Positions 1 to 9,015 are shown, counted from the stretch's first letter. The stretch is DNA of 32,956 bases from JACCXJ01 sp052387115 (GCA_052387115.1 JBQTJM010000374.1:1-32956); one strand, 5' to 3'. Program-made: numbers and translations. The notes: a model not told the origin generated them from the sequence alone.

Positions 1-189
1 TCTAAAAAAGAAAGCCCGCGCCGCGCTCGAAGCGATTCTGTCCAATCCTCATGCCGGCACGGCGCTCAAGGACGAGCTTGCCGGACTGCGAAGCTTTCGC
101 ATCGGGCATACCCGCATCGTGTACCGCGGCGCGTGGTCGATCTGATCGCGGTTGGGCCGCGTGAGCGGATCTATGAAACGAAGGTATAG
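1..189 (+). pseudogene. RelE/ParE-type toxin, 3' remnant with broken frame
   Basis: Only the C-terminal half lies in the window. The frame from base 2 reads LKKKARAALEAILSNPHAGT, then LAGLRSFRIGHTRIVYR, which is the typical core of the RelE/ParE mRNA-interferase or gyrase-poison family (Asn-Pro-His-Ala-Gly, then Leu-Arg-Ser-x-Arg-Ile-Gly, then Arg-Ile-Val-Tyr-Arg). It stops at 143-145. The expected last strand, RVVDLIAVGPRERIYETKV, is read in another frame from about base 130 and ends at the TAG at 187-189. The two halves join at roughly 127-132, so the gene has a small indel there or the assembly has an error. The antitoxin would lie off the left edge. The fold assignment rests on motif pattern only; whether the target is mRNA or gyrase cannot be told. 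Confidence 0.6.
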
Positions 190-289
190 GAACTTCAAAC
201 GCCCTTTTTCGCTGGGAGGAAGAGTACGGATGGACCGGTGGGTTGTCAAGTACGCGAGCGGTCGGTCCCGGGGCTTGGCGCGTACGTGG

Positions 290-295
290 CATAAT
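290..295 (+). promoter_or_regulatory. Possible -10 element upstream of typA
   Basis: CATAAT is a good match to a sigma70 -10 hexamer and lies about 78 bases before the typA start. No convincing -35 hexamer is seen 16-18 bases upstream, so this is weak support. Confidence 0.2.
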
Positions 296-372
296 CCGCA
301 CCCCTAGCCGCCGGGCCCGCCCCGCTTTAGGGGCTATCAGGCACCCGATCGGCCGTGCCGGGAGGCATCACC

Positions 373-2202
373 TTGCTGGAAAGACTTCGCAACATCGCCA
401 TCGTCGCCCATGTCGACCACGGCAAGACCACGCTCGTCGACCGCCTGCTCCAGCAGTCCGGGACCCTGGGCGAGCGCGCGGGGCGCATCGAGCGAATCAT
501 GGATTCGAACGCGTTGGAGCGCGAGCGCGGGATCACCATCCTCGCCAAGAATACGGCGCTCCGCTGGCGGGAGTATCGGATCAACATCGTCGATACCCCG
601 GGACACGCCGATTTCGGCGGCGAGGTGGAACGCATCCTGTCGATGGTCGATGCCGTGCTCTTGCTCGTCGATGCCGTGGACGGCCCCATGCCGCAAACGC
701 GGTTCGTCACCGAGAAGGCCTTCGCGCGCGGTCTCAAGGCCATCGTGGTCGTGAACAAGATCGACCGGCCCGGCGCACGCGCGCCATGGGTCGTGGATCA
801 GACCTTCGACCTTTTCGATCGCCTGGGGGCGAGCGAGGAGCAACTCGACTTCCCGGTGGTGTTCGCCTCCGCCCTGCGGGGCTATGCGAGCCGCAGCGCG
901 GATAACAGTGACGAGCGCCGGGATATGGAGGTGCTCTTCGAGACCATCGTCTCCGACGTCCCCGCGCCCAGTGTCGACCGGGACGGCCCATTCCAGATGC
1001 AGATCAGCTCGCTCGCCTATTCGAGCTATGTGGGCGCCATCGGTATCGGCCGGATCCAGCGCGGCACGGTCAGGGGCAACGCGCCGGTCGTCATCGTGGA
1101 TCGCGGCGGCGAGCGACGCAGCGGCCGCGTGCTCCAAGTGCTCGGCTTCTCGGGGCTAGAGCGTGTGGAAGTGCCGGAAGCCACGGCGGGGGACATCGTC
1201 GCGGTCACGGGCCTCGAGGCGCTGCGCATCTCCGACACGTTGTGTGATCCCGCAAAGGTGGAAGCACGGCCGGCGCTCGCCGTCGACGAGCCTACGGTGC
1301 GCATGAGCTTCGAGGTCTCGGACTCGCCCTTCGCGGGACGCGAGGGCCGTTTCGTGACCAGCCGCCAGATCCGCGAGAGGCTCCTGCGGGAGCTCATCCA
1401 CAACGTCGCCCTGTCGGTCGAGGAGACCGCGGATGTCAACCGCTTTCTGGTCTCGGGCCGCGGCGAGCTGCACCTCGCCATCCTCATCGAGAACATGCGC
1501 CGCGAGGGCTACGAATTCTCCGTGGGGCGCCCCGAGGTCATCGTGAAGGAGGTCGATGGGCAGAGCTCGGAGCCCTACGAGCAACTGGTGATCGATGTGC
1601 CGCTCGTCTCCCAGGGCGCGGTGATGCAGCGGCTCGGAGAGCGCAAGGGCGATCTGCTGGACATGCGTCCCGATGGGGTCGATCGGGTGCGCCTGGACTA
1701 CCGCATCCCCGCGCGCGGCCTCATCGGGTTTCGCACCGAGTTCCTCACCCTGACCTCGGGCGAGGGGCTCCTGTACCACACCTTCGACTCGTACGGACCC
1801 TTGAAACCCGGCCCGATCGGCAACCGTACCAACGGCGTGCTCATCGGAAATGGCCCCGGCATGAGCCTCGCCTATGCGCTCTTCAACCTCCAGGAGCGCG
1901 GCCGGCTCTTCATCGGTCCGGGCGAGGGGGTATACGAGGGCATGATCGTCGGTATCCATTCCCGTGGCAACGACCTCGTGGTCAATCCGATGAAGGCCAA
2001 GCAACTCACCAACATCCGCGCCGCGGGCTCGGACGAGAACATCCTCCTGACCCCGCCGGCGCGATTCGATCTGGAGCAGGCGATCGAGTTCATCGACGAC
2101 GACGAGCTGGTGGAGGTGACCCCGAAATCGATCCGCCTGCGCAAGAAGCTCTTGAAGCAACACGAGCGCAAGCGCGCCGAGCGGGTGGCGAGCGGCGCCT
2201 GA
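373..2202 (+). CDS. typA: TypA/BipA ribosome-associated translational GTPase
   Basis: TypA/BipA is an EF-G-like GTPase that binds 70S ribosomes and is involved in large-subunit assembly and stress or cold growth. The sequence shows G1 (AHVDHGKTT near residue 14), the switch region with RGITI, G3 (DTPGHADFGGE) and G4 (NKIDRPGARA), followed by EF-G-like domains and the BipA-specific C-terminal part with KQLTNIRAAGSDEN and SIRLRKK. I chose TTG at 373 as start because GGGAGG at 359-364 is a good ribosome binding site 8 bases upstream, and the protein then begins MLERLRNIAIVAHVDHGK like its relatives and has 609 residues, close to the usual 605-615. A GTG at 355 would add six residues that overlap that binding site. 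It stands alone, convergent with the yacG-side operon. Confidence 0.95.
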   Translation: MLERLRNIAIVAHVDHGKTTLVDRLLQQSGTLGERAGRIERIMDSNALERERGITILAKNTALRWREYRINIVDTPGHADFGGEVERILSMVDAVLLLVDAVDGPMPQTRFVTEKAFARGLKAIVVVNKIDRPGARAPWVVDQTFDLFDRLGASEEQLDFPVVFASALRGYASRSADNSDERRDMEVLFETIVSDVPAPSVDRDGPFQMQISSLAYSSYVGAIGIGRIQRGTVRGNAPVVIVDRGGERRSGRVLQVLGFSGLERVEVPEATAGDIVAVTGLEALRISDTLCDPAKVEARPALAVDEPTVRMSFEVSDSPFAGREGRFVTSRQIRERLLRELIHNVALSVEETADVNRFLVSGRGELHLAILIENMRREGYEFSVGRPEVIVKEVDGQSSEPYEQLVIDVPLVSQGAVMQRLGERKGDLLDMRPDGVDRVRLDYRIPARGLIGFRTEFLTLTSGEGLLYHTFDSYGPLKPGPIGNRTNGVLIGNGPGMSLAYALFNLQERGRLFIGPGEGVYEGMIVGIHSRGNDLVVNPMKAKQLTNIRAAGSDENILLTPPARFDLEQAIEFIDDDELVEVTPKSIRLRKKLLKQHERKRAERVASGA

Positions 2203-2217
2203 AGACGCCCCCCGACG

Positions 2218-2417
2218 GACGGTTGGCGAGCTTGCTCACACCTGGAACGGGGGTTGGTCGCACGGGAGTGAACGCTTTCGAGCAGCGATCGAAGCGGTAG
2301 CGCACCGCCGCGTGACGCGGCTGCCATGGGGGCTGCAAGCGACGGTTGGTGGGCTTGCTGAAACTATAAAGTAAAGAAGTGACCCCGTTTCCCCCGTGGG
2401 GGCTGCAAGCGGGACGG
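2218..2417. repeat. Degenerate direct repeats in the typA downstream spacer
   Basis: Two short units recur. GACGGTTGGCGAGCTTGCT at 2218-2236 returns at 2341-2359 with two changes, and TGGGGGCTGCAAGCG at 2326-2341 returns near 2397-2411. Between them runs ACTATAAAGTAAAGAAGTGA, unlike the GC-rich flanks. This may be the scar of a small mobile or repeat element; no gene is visible here. Confidence 0.35.
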
Positions 2418-2461
2418 AGCGGGGCGACCGAAAAGGCACAATTTATTCAAGCGTCTGACCG

Positions 2462-2647
2462 TTATGATTTCTTGTCACTAATGCTCTTGCCTTTAACAAG
2501 TAGCCTGAAGTTGGCGATCAGTATCACGGACAGCAAGACCAGCCAGACAGACCACCAAATCCATTTAAAGAGCTGGCTGTCCGGCCAGAAAGTGCGGCCA
2601 GCTACTAGCACCAGCGATAGCATTACGACGCCCGCCACCAAGGCCAT
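2462..2647 (-). CDS. Small two-helix membrane protein, N-terminus possibly frameshifted
   Basis: This 61-residue product has two strongly hydrophobic stretches, about residues 2-16 and 31-50, separated by a Trp-rich loop (FWPDSQLFKWIWW), and ends in a basic tail. I do not recognise the family. The ATG at 2647 has no ribosome binding site. Upstream, another frame opens with an ATG at 2715 that overlaps the yacG stop codon and reads MEGINSVSEKELLKVVRGNL, then meets a stop at about 2623. Joining that segment to the membrane part near 2645 would give one protein of about 84 residues with a cytoplasmic start. So the gene may carry a one-base indel, real or due to assembly. Its position suggests it is the last gene of the pil-coaE-zapD-yacG operon. 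Confidence 0.5.
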   Translation of the reverse strand: MALVAGVVMLSLVLVAGRTFWPDSQLFKWIWWSVWLVLLSVILIANFRLLVKGKSISDKKS

Positions 2648-2698
2648 ACCAGGTAAAGGTTGCCACGCACCACTTTTAGCAACTCCTTTTCGCTAACG

Positions 2699-2902
2699 CT
2701 ATTGATACCTTCCATTATCGGGATCCGAGCCGAGCGAAACGTCCTGGAGAGCGGCGTCGGCCTCTTCCGTGGGGATGCGATGGCCTTCGTCGAGCCAGGC
2801 CCCGAGATCGATGAGCCGGCAGCGTTCGCTGCAGAAGGGCCTCCAAGGGTTATCGTCGGGACCGATCGCCGGCCCTCCGCAGTGCGGGCAGCGCAGGTTC
2901 AC
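2699..2902 (-). CDS. yacG: DNA gyrase inhibitor YacG, zinc-binding
   Basis: YacG is a small zinc protein that binds the GyrB C-terminal region and blocks DNA binding by gyrase. The 67-residue product has the four zinc ligands in two pairs, C5-x2-C8 (CPHCGG) and C24-x3-C28 (FCSERC), followed by the family signature RLIDLGAWLDEGHRIP. The start is GTG at 2902, whose last two bases overlap the zapD stop (GTGA), so translation is probably coupled to zapD. This order, coaE-zapD-yacG after the pil genes, is the usual gammaproteobacterial one. The acidic tail after residue 45 is variable in the family. Confidence 0.93.
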   Translation of the reverse strand: MNLRCPHCGGPAIGPDDNPWRPFCSERCRLIDLGAWLDEGHRIPTEEADAALQDVSLGSDPDNGRYQ

Positions 2903-3690
2903 AGGAGGCAGCACTGCAGACCGAATTCGACGTCGCGGGCCGTCTGTGTCGGCCGAGCCGTGGTCTTGGGTTGCTCCAGAAAACGTACGGTGAAACGGTG
3001 TCTCCCCGCGCTGATCTCCGGAAACAACCGGGCCTCCGAGGGCAGGTGTATCCGGATGAGTTGGCAGGTGGCGCCGGCCTCGAGCGACTGCTGGTGGAAT
3101 CCCCCCAGGGCCACGAGCCTGGCGAGGTCGCTGCAGTCCCGCACGGCCTGCAGAACCGCGAATATGCCGTCCCGCATGGCACGCAGGTCCACGACCCAGC
3201 GCTCGAGGTCGCGCACCCGGTGATCGGGTGCTCGGTTCAACCAGTAATGGAAGGCCGGCAGGTCGAAGCTGCACGTGCCCCCTTGGATCGCGGTACGCTG
3301 GCGCACCGCCCCCACGAGCTCGTCCTGGCGCACCGTCTGGCCCGGTTGATGGCTCGGGTCTTTGATCTGCTTGAGCACACCCTCCAGGCGCACCAGGGTC
3401 TCGTTCAGGCGCTCCAAATCGACCCGAGGGTTGCTGCGCAGTCGCGTGAAGGTGGCCGCCTGGCGCTCGATCTCCTTGATGAGATCCCCCTTGATGTCGG
3501 AGCGCCACAGGAGATCGGTGACATCGATGATCGCCGCGATGACGGCCCGGCTGTCGCTCTCGGAGACGCCCTCGACCTTGTCCCATAGCGCGCGGAAGAG
3601 GTGCTCCAGGCGCAGGAAGGCTCGCATGCGCTCGTTCAACGGCTGTTCGTAGACGACCGTCGCGCCGCCTGGCGGGCAGTCGGTGTGCAT
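2899..3690 (-). CDS. zapD: Cell division protein ZapD
   Basis: ZapD is a cytoplasmic protein that cross-links FtsZ filaments and stabilises the Z ring. The family signature VVYEQPLNERMRAFLRLE is at the N-terminus, and HYWLNR and the C-terminal beta-rich part (ISAGRHRFTVRFL) also match. I chose ATG 3690, giving 263 residues with about 11 residues before VVYEQP. A GTG at 3756 would add 22 residues not typical of the family. The gene follows coaE after about 96 bases and overlaps yacG by GTGA. E. coli ZapD is 247 residues, so the size fits. Confidence 0.92.
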   Translation of the reverse strand: MHTDCPPGGATVVYEQPLNERMRAFLRLEHLFRALWDKVEGVSESDSRAVIAAIIDVTDLLWRSDIKGDLIKEIERQAATFTRLRSNPRVDLERLNETLVRLEGVLKQIKDPSHQPGQTVRQDELVGAVRQRTAIQGGTCSFDLPAFHYWLNRAPDHRVRDLERWVVDLRAMRDGIFAVLQAVRDCSDLARLVALGGFHQQSLEAGATCQLIRIHLPSEARLFPEISAGRHRFTVRFLEQPKTTARPTQTARDVEFGLQCCLL

Positions 3691-3786
3691 CTCTCTGGGA
3701 GCCAATGTTACTCGGTAAAGGGTGGGTCCCACGCTAAGCGGCGCCCTTTGGCCCACTGCCCATCGGCACCGCGGGCAAGCCGCCGT

Positions 3787-4404
3787 TCAGACGGAAGCGC
3801 CGGCCCTGGTGCGGCCCGCTTGCAGGTAGCGCGCGTGCAGCCCCGAGACCTGCGCCGTCAGGCTGGCGATGTCTGCCGCGTTGACTATGACGTCGTCCGC
3901 GACTCTGAGGCGATCCTCCCGTGAGGCCTGTGCCTGCATGATCGCTTCGACCTCCCCGGCTGTCAAATTATCGCGCTGCCCGACGCGCGCCAGTTGCACG
4001 TCTCGGGGGGCATCGATGACCAAAACACGGTCGAACAGCCGCGCTTGGCCGGTTTCGGCGAGGAGTGGGATGCACAGGATGCAGTAAGGCGCTTCGAGGG
4101 CACGGGCGCGTGCCTGCATCTCGTGCAGGATCCTGGGGTGCAGGATGTCCTCGAGCTGCCTGCGGGCTGGGGCGGACCGAAAGACGAGGGCCCGCAACGA
4201 TGCACGGTCGAGCCGACCGTCCGACCCGACGACCTCGCGACCGAAACGCTCGATTATGGCCTCCAGCGCCGGCGCGCCGGGTTCCACCAGCTCGCGGGCA
4301 ATGAGGTCGGCGTCGAGCACCGGGGCACCGAGGGAGGCGAAGATCGCGCAGGCCGTCGACTTGCCCGTGCCGATGCCGCCGGTCAACGCTACCAGGAGGG
4401 TCAT
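3787..4404 (-). CDS. coaE: Dephospho-CoA kinase CoaE
   Basis: CoaE phosphorylates the ribose 3'-OH of dephospho-CoA with ATP, the last step of coenzyme A synthesis. The 205-residue product has a P-loop at residues 9-17 (GGIGTGKST), the DADLIARELVEPG substrate segment, the HPRILHEM lid region and VIDAPRDVQLARVGQRDNLT near the C-terminus. Its ATG overlaps the pilD stop in an ATGA, so the two are co-translated. Presence next to pilD is a conserved gammaproteobacterial arrangement. Confidence 0.95.
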   Translation of the reverse strand: MTLLVALTGGIGTGKSTACAIFASLGAPVLDADLIARELVEPGAPALEAIIERFGREVVGSDGRLDRASLRALVFRSAPARRQLEDILHPRILHEMQARARALEAPYCILCIPLLAETGQARLFDRVLVIDAPRDVQLARVGQRDNLTAGEVEAIMQAQASREDRLRVADDVIVNAADIASLTAQVSGLHARYLQAGRTRAGASV

Positions 4405-5273
4405 GGTGAGCCGATGAAACCCAGATAGCCCTCCGTCAGCTGCGCACCCCAGATCAGCGTGATCCAACCGGCGCCGGCCAGATAGGGACCGAACGGCATC
4501 GGAAGGTTGCGGTCCCGGCCTCCGCTGATGATCAGCCCGATCCCGACGAGCGAACCCAATACGGAGGAGAGGATGACGACGGCCGGCAAGGCCTGCCATC
4601 CCATCCATGCCCCTAGCAACGCCAGGAGCTTGAAGTCCCCGTGTCCCATGCCCTCCTTCTTGGTGAGCAGCTTGAAGGCATGGTAGACCAACCACAGGCA
4701 GAGATAGCCGGCGATCGCCCCGACCACACTCGCTTCGAGCGGGGTGAAGACGCCATAGAGGTTGCAGGCGATGCCGAGCCACAGGACCGGCAAGGTGATG
4801 GAATCGGGGAGGTACTGCGTTTCGAAGTCGATGAATGCTAGGCACAGAAGGGCGAACGTCAGGACGGCGGCCAAGAGCGCCTGCACACCACAGCCGAAGC
4901 GCCAGGCGACGACGGCCACGAGCACCGCGCTCGCTACCTCGACGACGGGATAGCGCCACGAGATCCGGCCGTGGCACGCACGGCACTTGCCGCGCTGCCA
5001 CAGAAAGCTCAAGACCGGGATGTTCTCGGTCGGGGAGATGATATGGCCGCAATGCGGGCACTCAGAACGCGGTTGACTCAGGGAATAGCCCCGTTTCGCC
5101 GGCTCGGCCGGGGCATCGACGCCGAGGACGTCGATACACTGGGTGCGCCAGTCCTGCTCCATCATCTTGGGCAGGCGATGGATGACGACGTTGAGAAAGC
5201 TGCCTATGAAGAGCGCCAGGACCGTGAGGACGACGATGAATACGCCTGGGTCCAATTGATTACAAGTGAGCAT
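4401..5273 (-). CDS. pilD: Type IV prepilin peptidase and N-methylase PilD
   Basis: PilD is an inner-membrane aspartic peptidase that cuts prepilins and pseudopilins and methylates the new N-terminus. The 290-residue product starts with a membrane helix, then has the zinc site with two CxxC pairs at C72/C75 and C97/C100. The catalytic aspartates are D149 (in FIDFETQYLPD) and D213 (in GMGHGDFKLL), the usual two positions. The rest consists of hydrophobic helices. It lies between pilC and coaE and overlaps coaE by ATGA. No strong ribosome binding site precedes the ATG. Confidence 0.95.
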   Translation of the reverse strand: MLTCNQLDPGVFIVVLTVLALFIGSFLNVVIHRLPKMMEQDWRTQCIDVLGVDAPAEPAKRGYSLSQPRSECPHCGHIISPTENIPVLSFLWQRGKCRACHGRISWRYPVVEVASAVLVAVVAWRFGCGVQALLAAVLTFALLCLAFIDFETQYLPDSITLPVLWLGIACNLYGVFTPLEASVVGAIAGYLCLWLVYHAFKLLTKKEGMGHGDFKLLALLGAWMGWQALPAVVILSSVLGSLVGIGLIISGGRDRNLPMPFGPYLAGAGWITLIWGAQLTEGYLGFIGSP

Positions 5274-5489
5274 AGAAAGGGACGCGGCTCGCCGGGCTCG
5301 TGCCGGTTTGGGGAGGTTCGGGGGTGCCGGCCGAGCGGCTCATGGGCTCTGCAGCCGGATACGGCGTCGTGGGGGCCATCGAGTCCCGCACTATAGTGGC
5401 TGCGTCTTGGGCCGGCAAGCGTCGCAGCAACGCCCCTGGACGGCGTTGCCGCGCCACACGGTAGAACGAGGAAGGGCTGGACGGTGCCG

Positions 5490-6713
5490 TCAGACCACCT
5501 GGCCCATCTTGAAGATCGGCAGGTACATGGCGATCACCAAGCCGCCGATGATGACCCCGAGCACCGCCATGATGATGGGTTCGAGCAGGCTCGTGAGGGC
5601 ATCCACGGCATCATCGACCTCCTGCTCGTACCAGTCGGCGACCTTACCCAGCATGGCATCGAGCGCCCCGGATTCCTCGCCGATGGCGACCATCTGCACC
5701 ACCATGTTGGGGAAGATCGCGGTGTCTCGCATCGCCGCCTGGAGTTGCGATCCGGTCGAAATCTCGTCCCGCATCTTGAGCGTGGCATCGTGGAAAATGA
5801 TGTTGCCGCAGGCCCCCGCGACCGAGTTCATGGCCTCCACCAGCGGGGTGCCGGCCGCGAACATGGTCGCGAGTGTCCGGGCAAATCGCGCAATCGCCGC
5901 CTTCTCAATGATCCCCCCGAGGACCGGGAGCTTGAGCAGCATCCGGTCGAAGACGTGCGCCACCGCGACCGATCGCTTCTTGGCCTTGAGGATGCCCACT
6001 ACGGACGCGATGAGGGTGCCGAAGATCAACCACCAGTATTCCTGGAAGTACTGCGAGATGGTGATCACGAGCCGCGTCAAGGGTGGCAGATCGGCACCGA
6101 AGCCGGAGAACAGTTGTTCGAACTGCGGGATCACGAAGATCATGAGAATCGCCGTGATGACGAAGGCCACCACGATGACCGCGGTCGGGTAGAAGAGCGC
6201 GGACTTGATCTTGGACTTGAGGGCCTCGATCTTCTCCAGATAGGTGGCGAGCTTGTGCAGGATCGCCTCCAGGATGCCCGAGGCCTCGCCGGCCGTGACC
6301 AGGTTGACATACAGCTCGTTGAAATGGGCCGGATGTTTGCGCAAGCCGTCGGCCAGCGCGCCGCCGGCCTCGACGTCCGATTTGACCGAGAGGATAAGGT
6401 CTTGCATGCCCTTGTTCTCGTGACCGCGGCCCACGATCTCGAACGCCTGGACGAGCGGCACGCCCGAGGACATCATGGTCGCTAGCTGCCGGCTGAACAC
6501 CGCGACATCCTTGGGCGTGACCTTCTTCTTGCGGAGCCCGCCGAAGAGCGATCCCGGTTTCTTCCGGACCTTGAGCGGGTTGACGCCCTGACGCCGCAGC
6601 AACGCCTTGACCGTGGCATCGCTGGTGCTCGACATCTCACCTTTGACACGCCGTCCCGACCTGTCCAGGCCTTCCCATAAAAATACGTTTTGTCTGATGA
6701 CTGCTTCCGTCAT
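5490..6713 (-). CDS. pilC: Type IV pilus inner membrane platform protein PilC
   Basis: PilC (GspF family) is the inner-membrane platform through which the PilB motor drives pilus assembly. The 407-residue protein has two GspF domains: FSRQLATMMSSGVPLVQAFE at about residue 80 and FARTLATMFAAGTPLVEAM at about 280. It has hydrophobic spans near residues 175-200, 225-245 and 380-400. The start codon is 4 bases after the pilB stop, so the two genes form one operon. About 215 bases separate it from pilD. Confidence 0.96.
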   Translation of the reverse strand: MTEAVIRQNVFLWEGLDRSGRRVKGEMSSTSDATVKALLRRQGVNPLKVRKKPGSLFGGLRKKKVTPKDVAVFSRQLATMMSSGVPLVQAFEIVGRGHENKGMQDLILSVKSDVEAGGALADGLRKHPAHFNELYVNLVTAGEASGILEAILHKLATYLEKIEALKSKIKSALFYPTAVIVVAFVITAILMIFVIPQFEQLFSGFGADLPPLTRLVITISQYFQEYWWLIFGTLIASVVGILKAKKRSVAVAHVFDRMLLKLPVLGGIIEKAAIARFARTLATMFAAGTPLVEAMNSVAGACGNIIFHDATLKMRDEISTGSQLQAAMRDTAIFPNMVVQMVAIGEESGALDAMLGKVADWYEQEVDDAVDALTSLLEPIIMAVLGVIIGGLVIAMYLPIFKMGQVV

Positions 6714-6717
6714 GGCA

Positions 6718-8433
6718 CTACTCCATAGTTACGGTGTTGATCTCTTCGAGGCTGGTAACGCCGTCCTGCACCTTCCTGAGGCCGGACCGGCGGATATCGG
6801 GGATGCCCTCCTTGCGCGACTGATCGGCCAGCGCTATGGCATTGGCTCCCTCCATGATCAGCCGCTTCATGGCATCGGAGATGGGCATGACCTGATAGAT
6901 CCCGGTCCTGCCCTTGTAGCCACCGTTACAGTGCTCGCAACCGACCGCCCGATAGACCTTGAACCCGTGGGCCACATCCGTTTCCGTGAAACCTTCCGCC
7001 AATAGAGAATCCTTGGGGATATCCACCGCCACCCGGCAATGCACGCACAGCCGGCGCGCCAAGCGCTGGGCGATGATGATATTGATGGTCGTGGCGATGG
7101 CGAACGCGGGTATGCCCATGTCGAACATGCGGTTGATGGTCTGCGGGGCGTCGTTGGTGTGCAGCGTGGACATCACCATGTGACCGGTCTGTGCCGCCTT
7201 GACGGCGATGGATCCCGTCTCGATGTCGCGGATCTCCCCCACCAGAATGATGTCGGGGTCCTGGCGCAGAAAGGCCTTGAGGGCCTTCGAAAAAGTCATT
7301 CCGCTTTTTTCGTCCACTTGGACTTGATTGACACCGGGGATGTTGATCTCGACGGGGTCTTCTACCGTCGAGATATTCACATCGCCGGTATTCAGCATAT
7401 TGATGCCGGTGTAGAGCGACACGGTCTTACCGCTGCCGGTCGGGCCGGTGACCAGGAACATCCCGTAGGGTTTGTAGAGGTTCTTGAGGAACAGTTTCTT
7501 CTGGAAGTCCTCGTAACCGAGGGCATCGATGTTCAAGCGAGCGGCGTCGGAATCCAGGATGCGCATCACCACCTTCTCGCCGTAGAGCGTGGGACAGGTG
7601 CTGACACGAAAGTCGATGGCCTTGCTTTTCGACAGCCGGAGCTTGATGCGGCCGTCCTGGGGCACCCGGCGCTCGGCCACGTTCAGGCGCGACATGACCT
7701 TGATGCGGGTCGCGATCTTGTTGGCCAGGGCCACGGGTGGCTTGGCCAGCTCGCCGAGGTCACCGTCGATGCGCAGCCGCACGCGGTAGATCTTCTCGTA
7801 GGGCTCGAAATGCAGATCGGAGGCCCCTTTGCGGATCGCGTCCAGCAGCACCTTGTTAACGAAACGCACCACGGGCGCGTCGTCGATGTCGGAGTCTTCC
7901 CGCTCGTCGGGCCGCTCGTCGCTGACCTCCAGGTCATCCAGATTGCCGAGGTCGTCGCCGCCGAGCTCCGTGAGCTTGTTGTCCGAGGCCTCGATCGCCC
8001 GCTCGATTGCCTGTGTGAGCTTGTCGTCCTCGACCAGCACAGCCTCGGTATTGAGACCCGTATGGAACTTGATCTCGTCGAGCCCCTGCAGGTTGGTCGG
8101 GTCGGAAACCCCGATGAACAGGCGATTGTCTCGTTTGAAGAGCGGGAGGGCATGGTTCTTCTTGATGAGGTTGTCCGCTACCTTCTTGGTGATCTCGGGA
8201 TCCGGATCGAAGGCATCGAGATCCAAGAGGGGCACGCCGAATCCCCCCGACGCCGCCGAGGCGACGTCACGGCCGGAGGCGAGCTTGTGCCCGGTGAGGA
8301 AGGGGACGAGCGCAACCTTCTCTTTGGCGGACTGCAGTACTGCCTGCCGGGCAGCGTCCTCGTTGAGGAGTCCGCTCGCAACCAGTGTCCTGGCCAGGCC
8401 GGTCAAGGAGGTTTTAGCTTCGAGGACCGCCAT
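6718..8433 (-). CDS. pilB: Type IV pilus assembly ATPase PilB
   Basis: PilB is the cytoplasmic hexameric ATPase that powers pilus extension. The 571-residue product has an MshEN-type N-terminal domain (about 1-160), the N2 domain with the Asp/Glu-rich linker near 165-185, Walker A (GPTGSGKT, about residue 330), Asp box, Walker B (ILVGEIRDIET), His box (STLHTNDAPQT) and the zinc-binding tetracysteine (CVHC ... CEHC), all as expected for an extension motor and not a PilT retraction ATPase. It opens a pilB-pilC-pilD set. No pilA pilin gene lies beside it within this window. The upstream gap holds a CGCCTAGGCG palindrome of unknown meaning. Confidence 0.97.
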   Translation of the reverse strand: MAVLEAKTSLTGLARTLVASGLLNEDAARQAVLQSAKEKVALVPFLTGHKLASGRDVASAASGGFGVPLLDLDAFDPDPEITKKVADNLIKKNHALPLFKRDNRLFIGVSDPTNLQGLDEIKFHTGLNTEAVLVEDDKLTQAIERAIEASDNKLTELGGDDLGNLDDLEVSDERPDEREDSDIDDAPVVRFVNKVLLDAIRKGASDLHFEPYEKIYRVRLRIDGDLGELAKPPVALANKIATRIKVMSRLNVAERRVPQDGRIKLRLSKSKAIDFRVSTCPTLYGEKVVMRILDSDAARLNIDALGYEDFQKKLFLKNLYKPYGMFLVTGPTGSGKTVSLYTGINMLNTGDVNISTVEDPVEINIPGVNQVQVDEKSGMTFSKALKAFLRQDPDIILVGEIRDIETGSIAVKAAQTGHMVMSTLHTNDAPQTINRMFDMGIPAFAIATTINIIIAQRLARRLCVHCRVAVDIPKDSLLAEGFTETDVAHGFKVYRAVGCEHCNGGYKGRTGIYQVMPISDAMKRLIMEGANAIALADQSRKEGIPDIRRSGLRKVQDGVTSLEEINTVTME

Positions 8434-8540
8434 TCTGATTTCTGTCGTTACTTCCGCCGGCAGCCTATTCGCCTAGGCGCCACGTTACTTGACCGTCGTA
8501 TGGTTCGCAGGGGACCTCTGCCCGTGAAGGCGACCCCGGC

Positions 8541-8867
8541 CTATCGGCTCATGGCATCGGCATTGAGGCCGACGACTCCGATCACGATGAGGGCGATACA
8601 CGCGAGCCTGACCGGGGTCAGGGGCTCTTGAAACCAGAAAAAGCCGATGGCTGCTATGAGCGCGGTGCCCACCCCCGACCACACGGAATAAGCGACACTG
8701 ATGTCCATCTTCTTTAACGTCAGGGTGAGCGCGACGAAGGCGAGCGCGTAGAAAACGAATATGAGCACGGAGGGGAGGGGGCGGGTGAATCCCTGAGCCA
8801 GCTTCATGGAGGTGGTGCCGGCCACCTCGAAGAGGATGGCGACGGCCAGGTACAGCCAATGGTGCAT
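8541..8867 (-). CDS. Small multidrug resistance (SMR/EmrE-type) transporter
   Basis: The 108-residue protein has four membrane helices and matches the EmrE-like SMR group, which exports cationic compounds in exchange for protons as an antiparallel dimer. The key membrane glutamate is in AILFEVAGTTSMK (E14), followed by the SMR motifs GFTRPLPS and SVAYSVWSGVGTALIA. The AYSVWSGVG motif and GFTRPLPS resemble EmrE/QacE more than the guanidinium exporter group (SugE/Gdx), but substrate cannot be set from sequence alone. It is followed on the same strand by pilB after about 107 bases and lies after zapG; probably its own unit. Confidence 0.9.
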   Translation of the reverse strand: MHHWLYLAVAILFEVAGTTSMKLAQGFTRPLPSVLIFVFYALAFVALTLTLKKMDISVAYSVWSGVGTALIAAIGFFWFQEPLTPVRLACIALIVIGVVGLNADAMSR

Positions 8868-9015
8868 CGCCGACTATCCCCTAGACTGAACTTGGCCTAG
8901 AGACGAACACCCCAGAGACGAAAACGGATACCCGTTGGTGTCCCTGCGAGGCCCTGGCGCAGGCGACGCTCGCCTTTCCGACACCTGCTGCGCCCGCACG
9001 CGCCGGCCGACGGGG

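Noticed and set aside
8899..8925. Two ACGA motifs near the SMR gene, like a guanidine-II (mini-ykkC) riboswitch
   Set aside because: They are on the plus strand, while the transporter is read from the minus strand, and no flanking stems form hairpins with ACGA in the loop.
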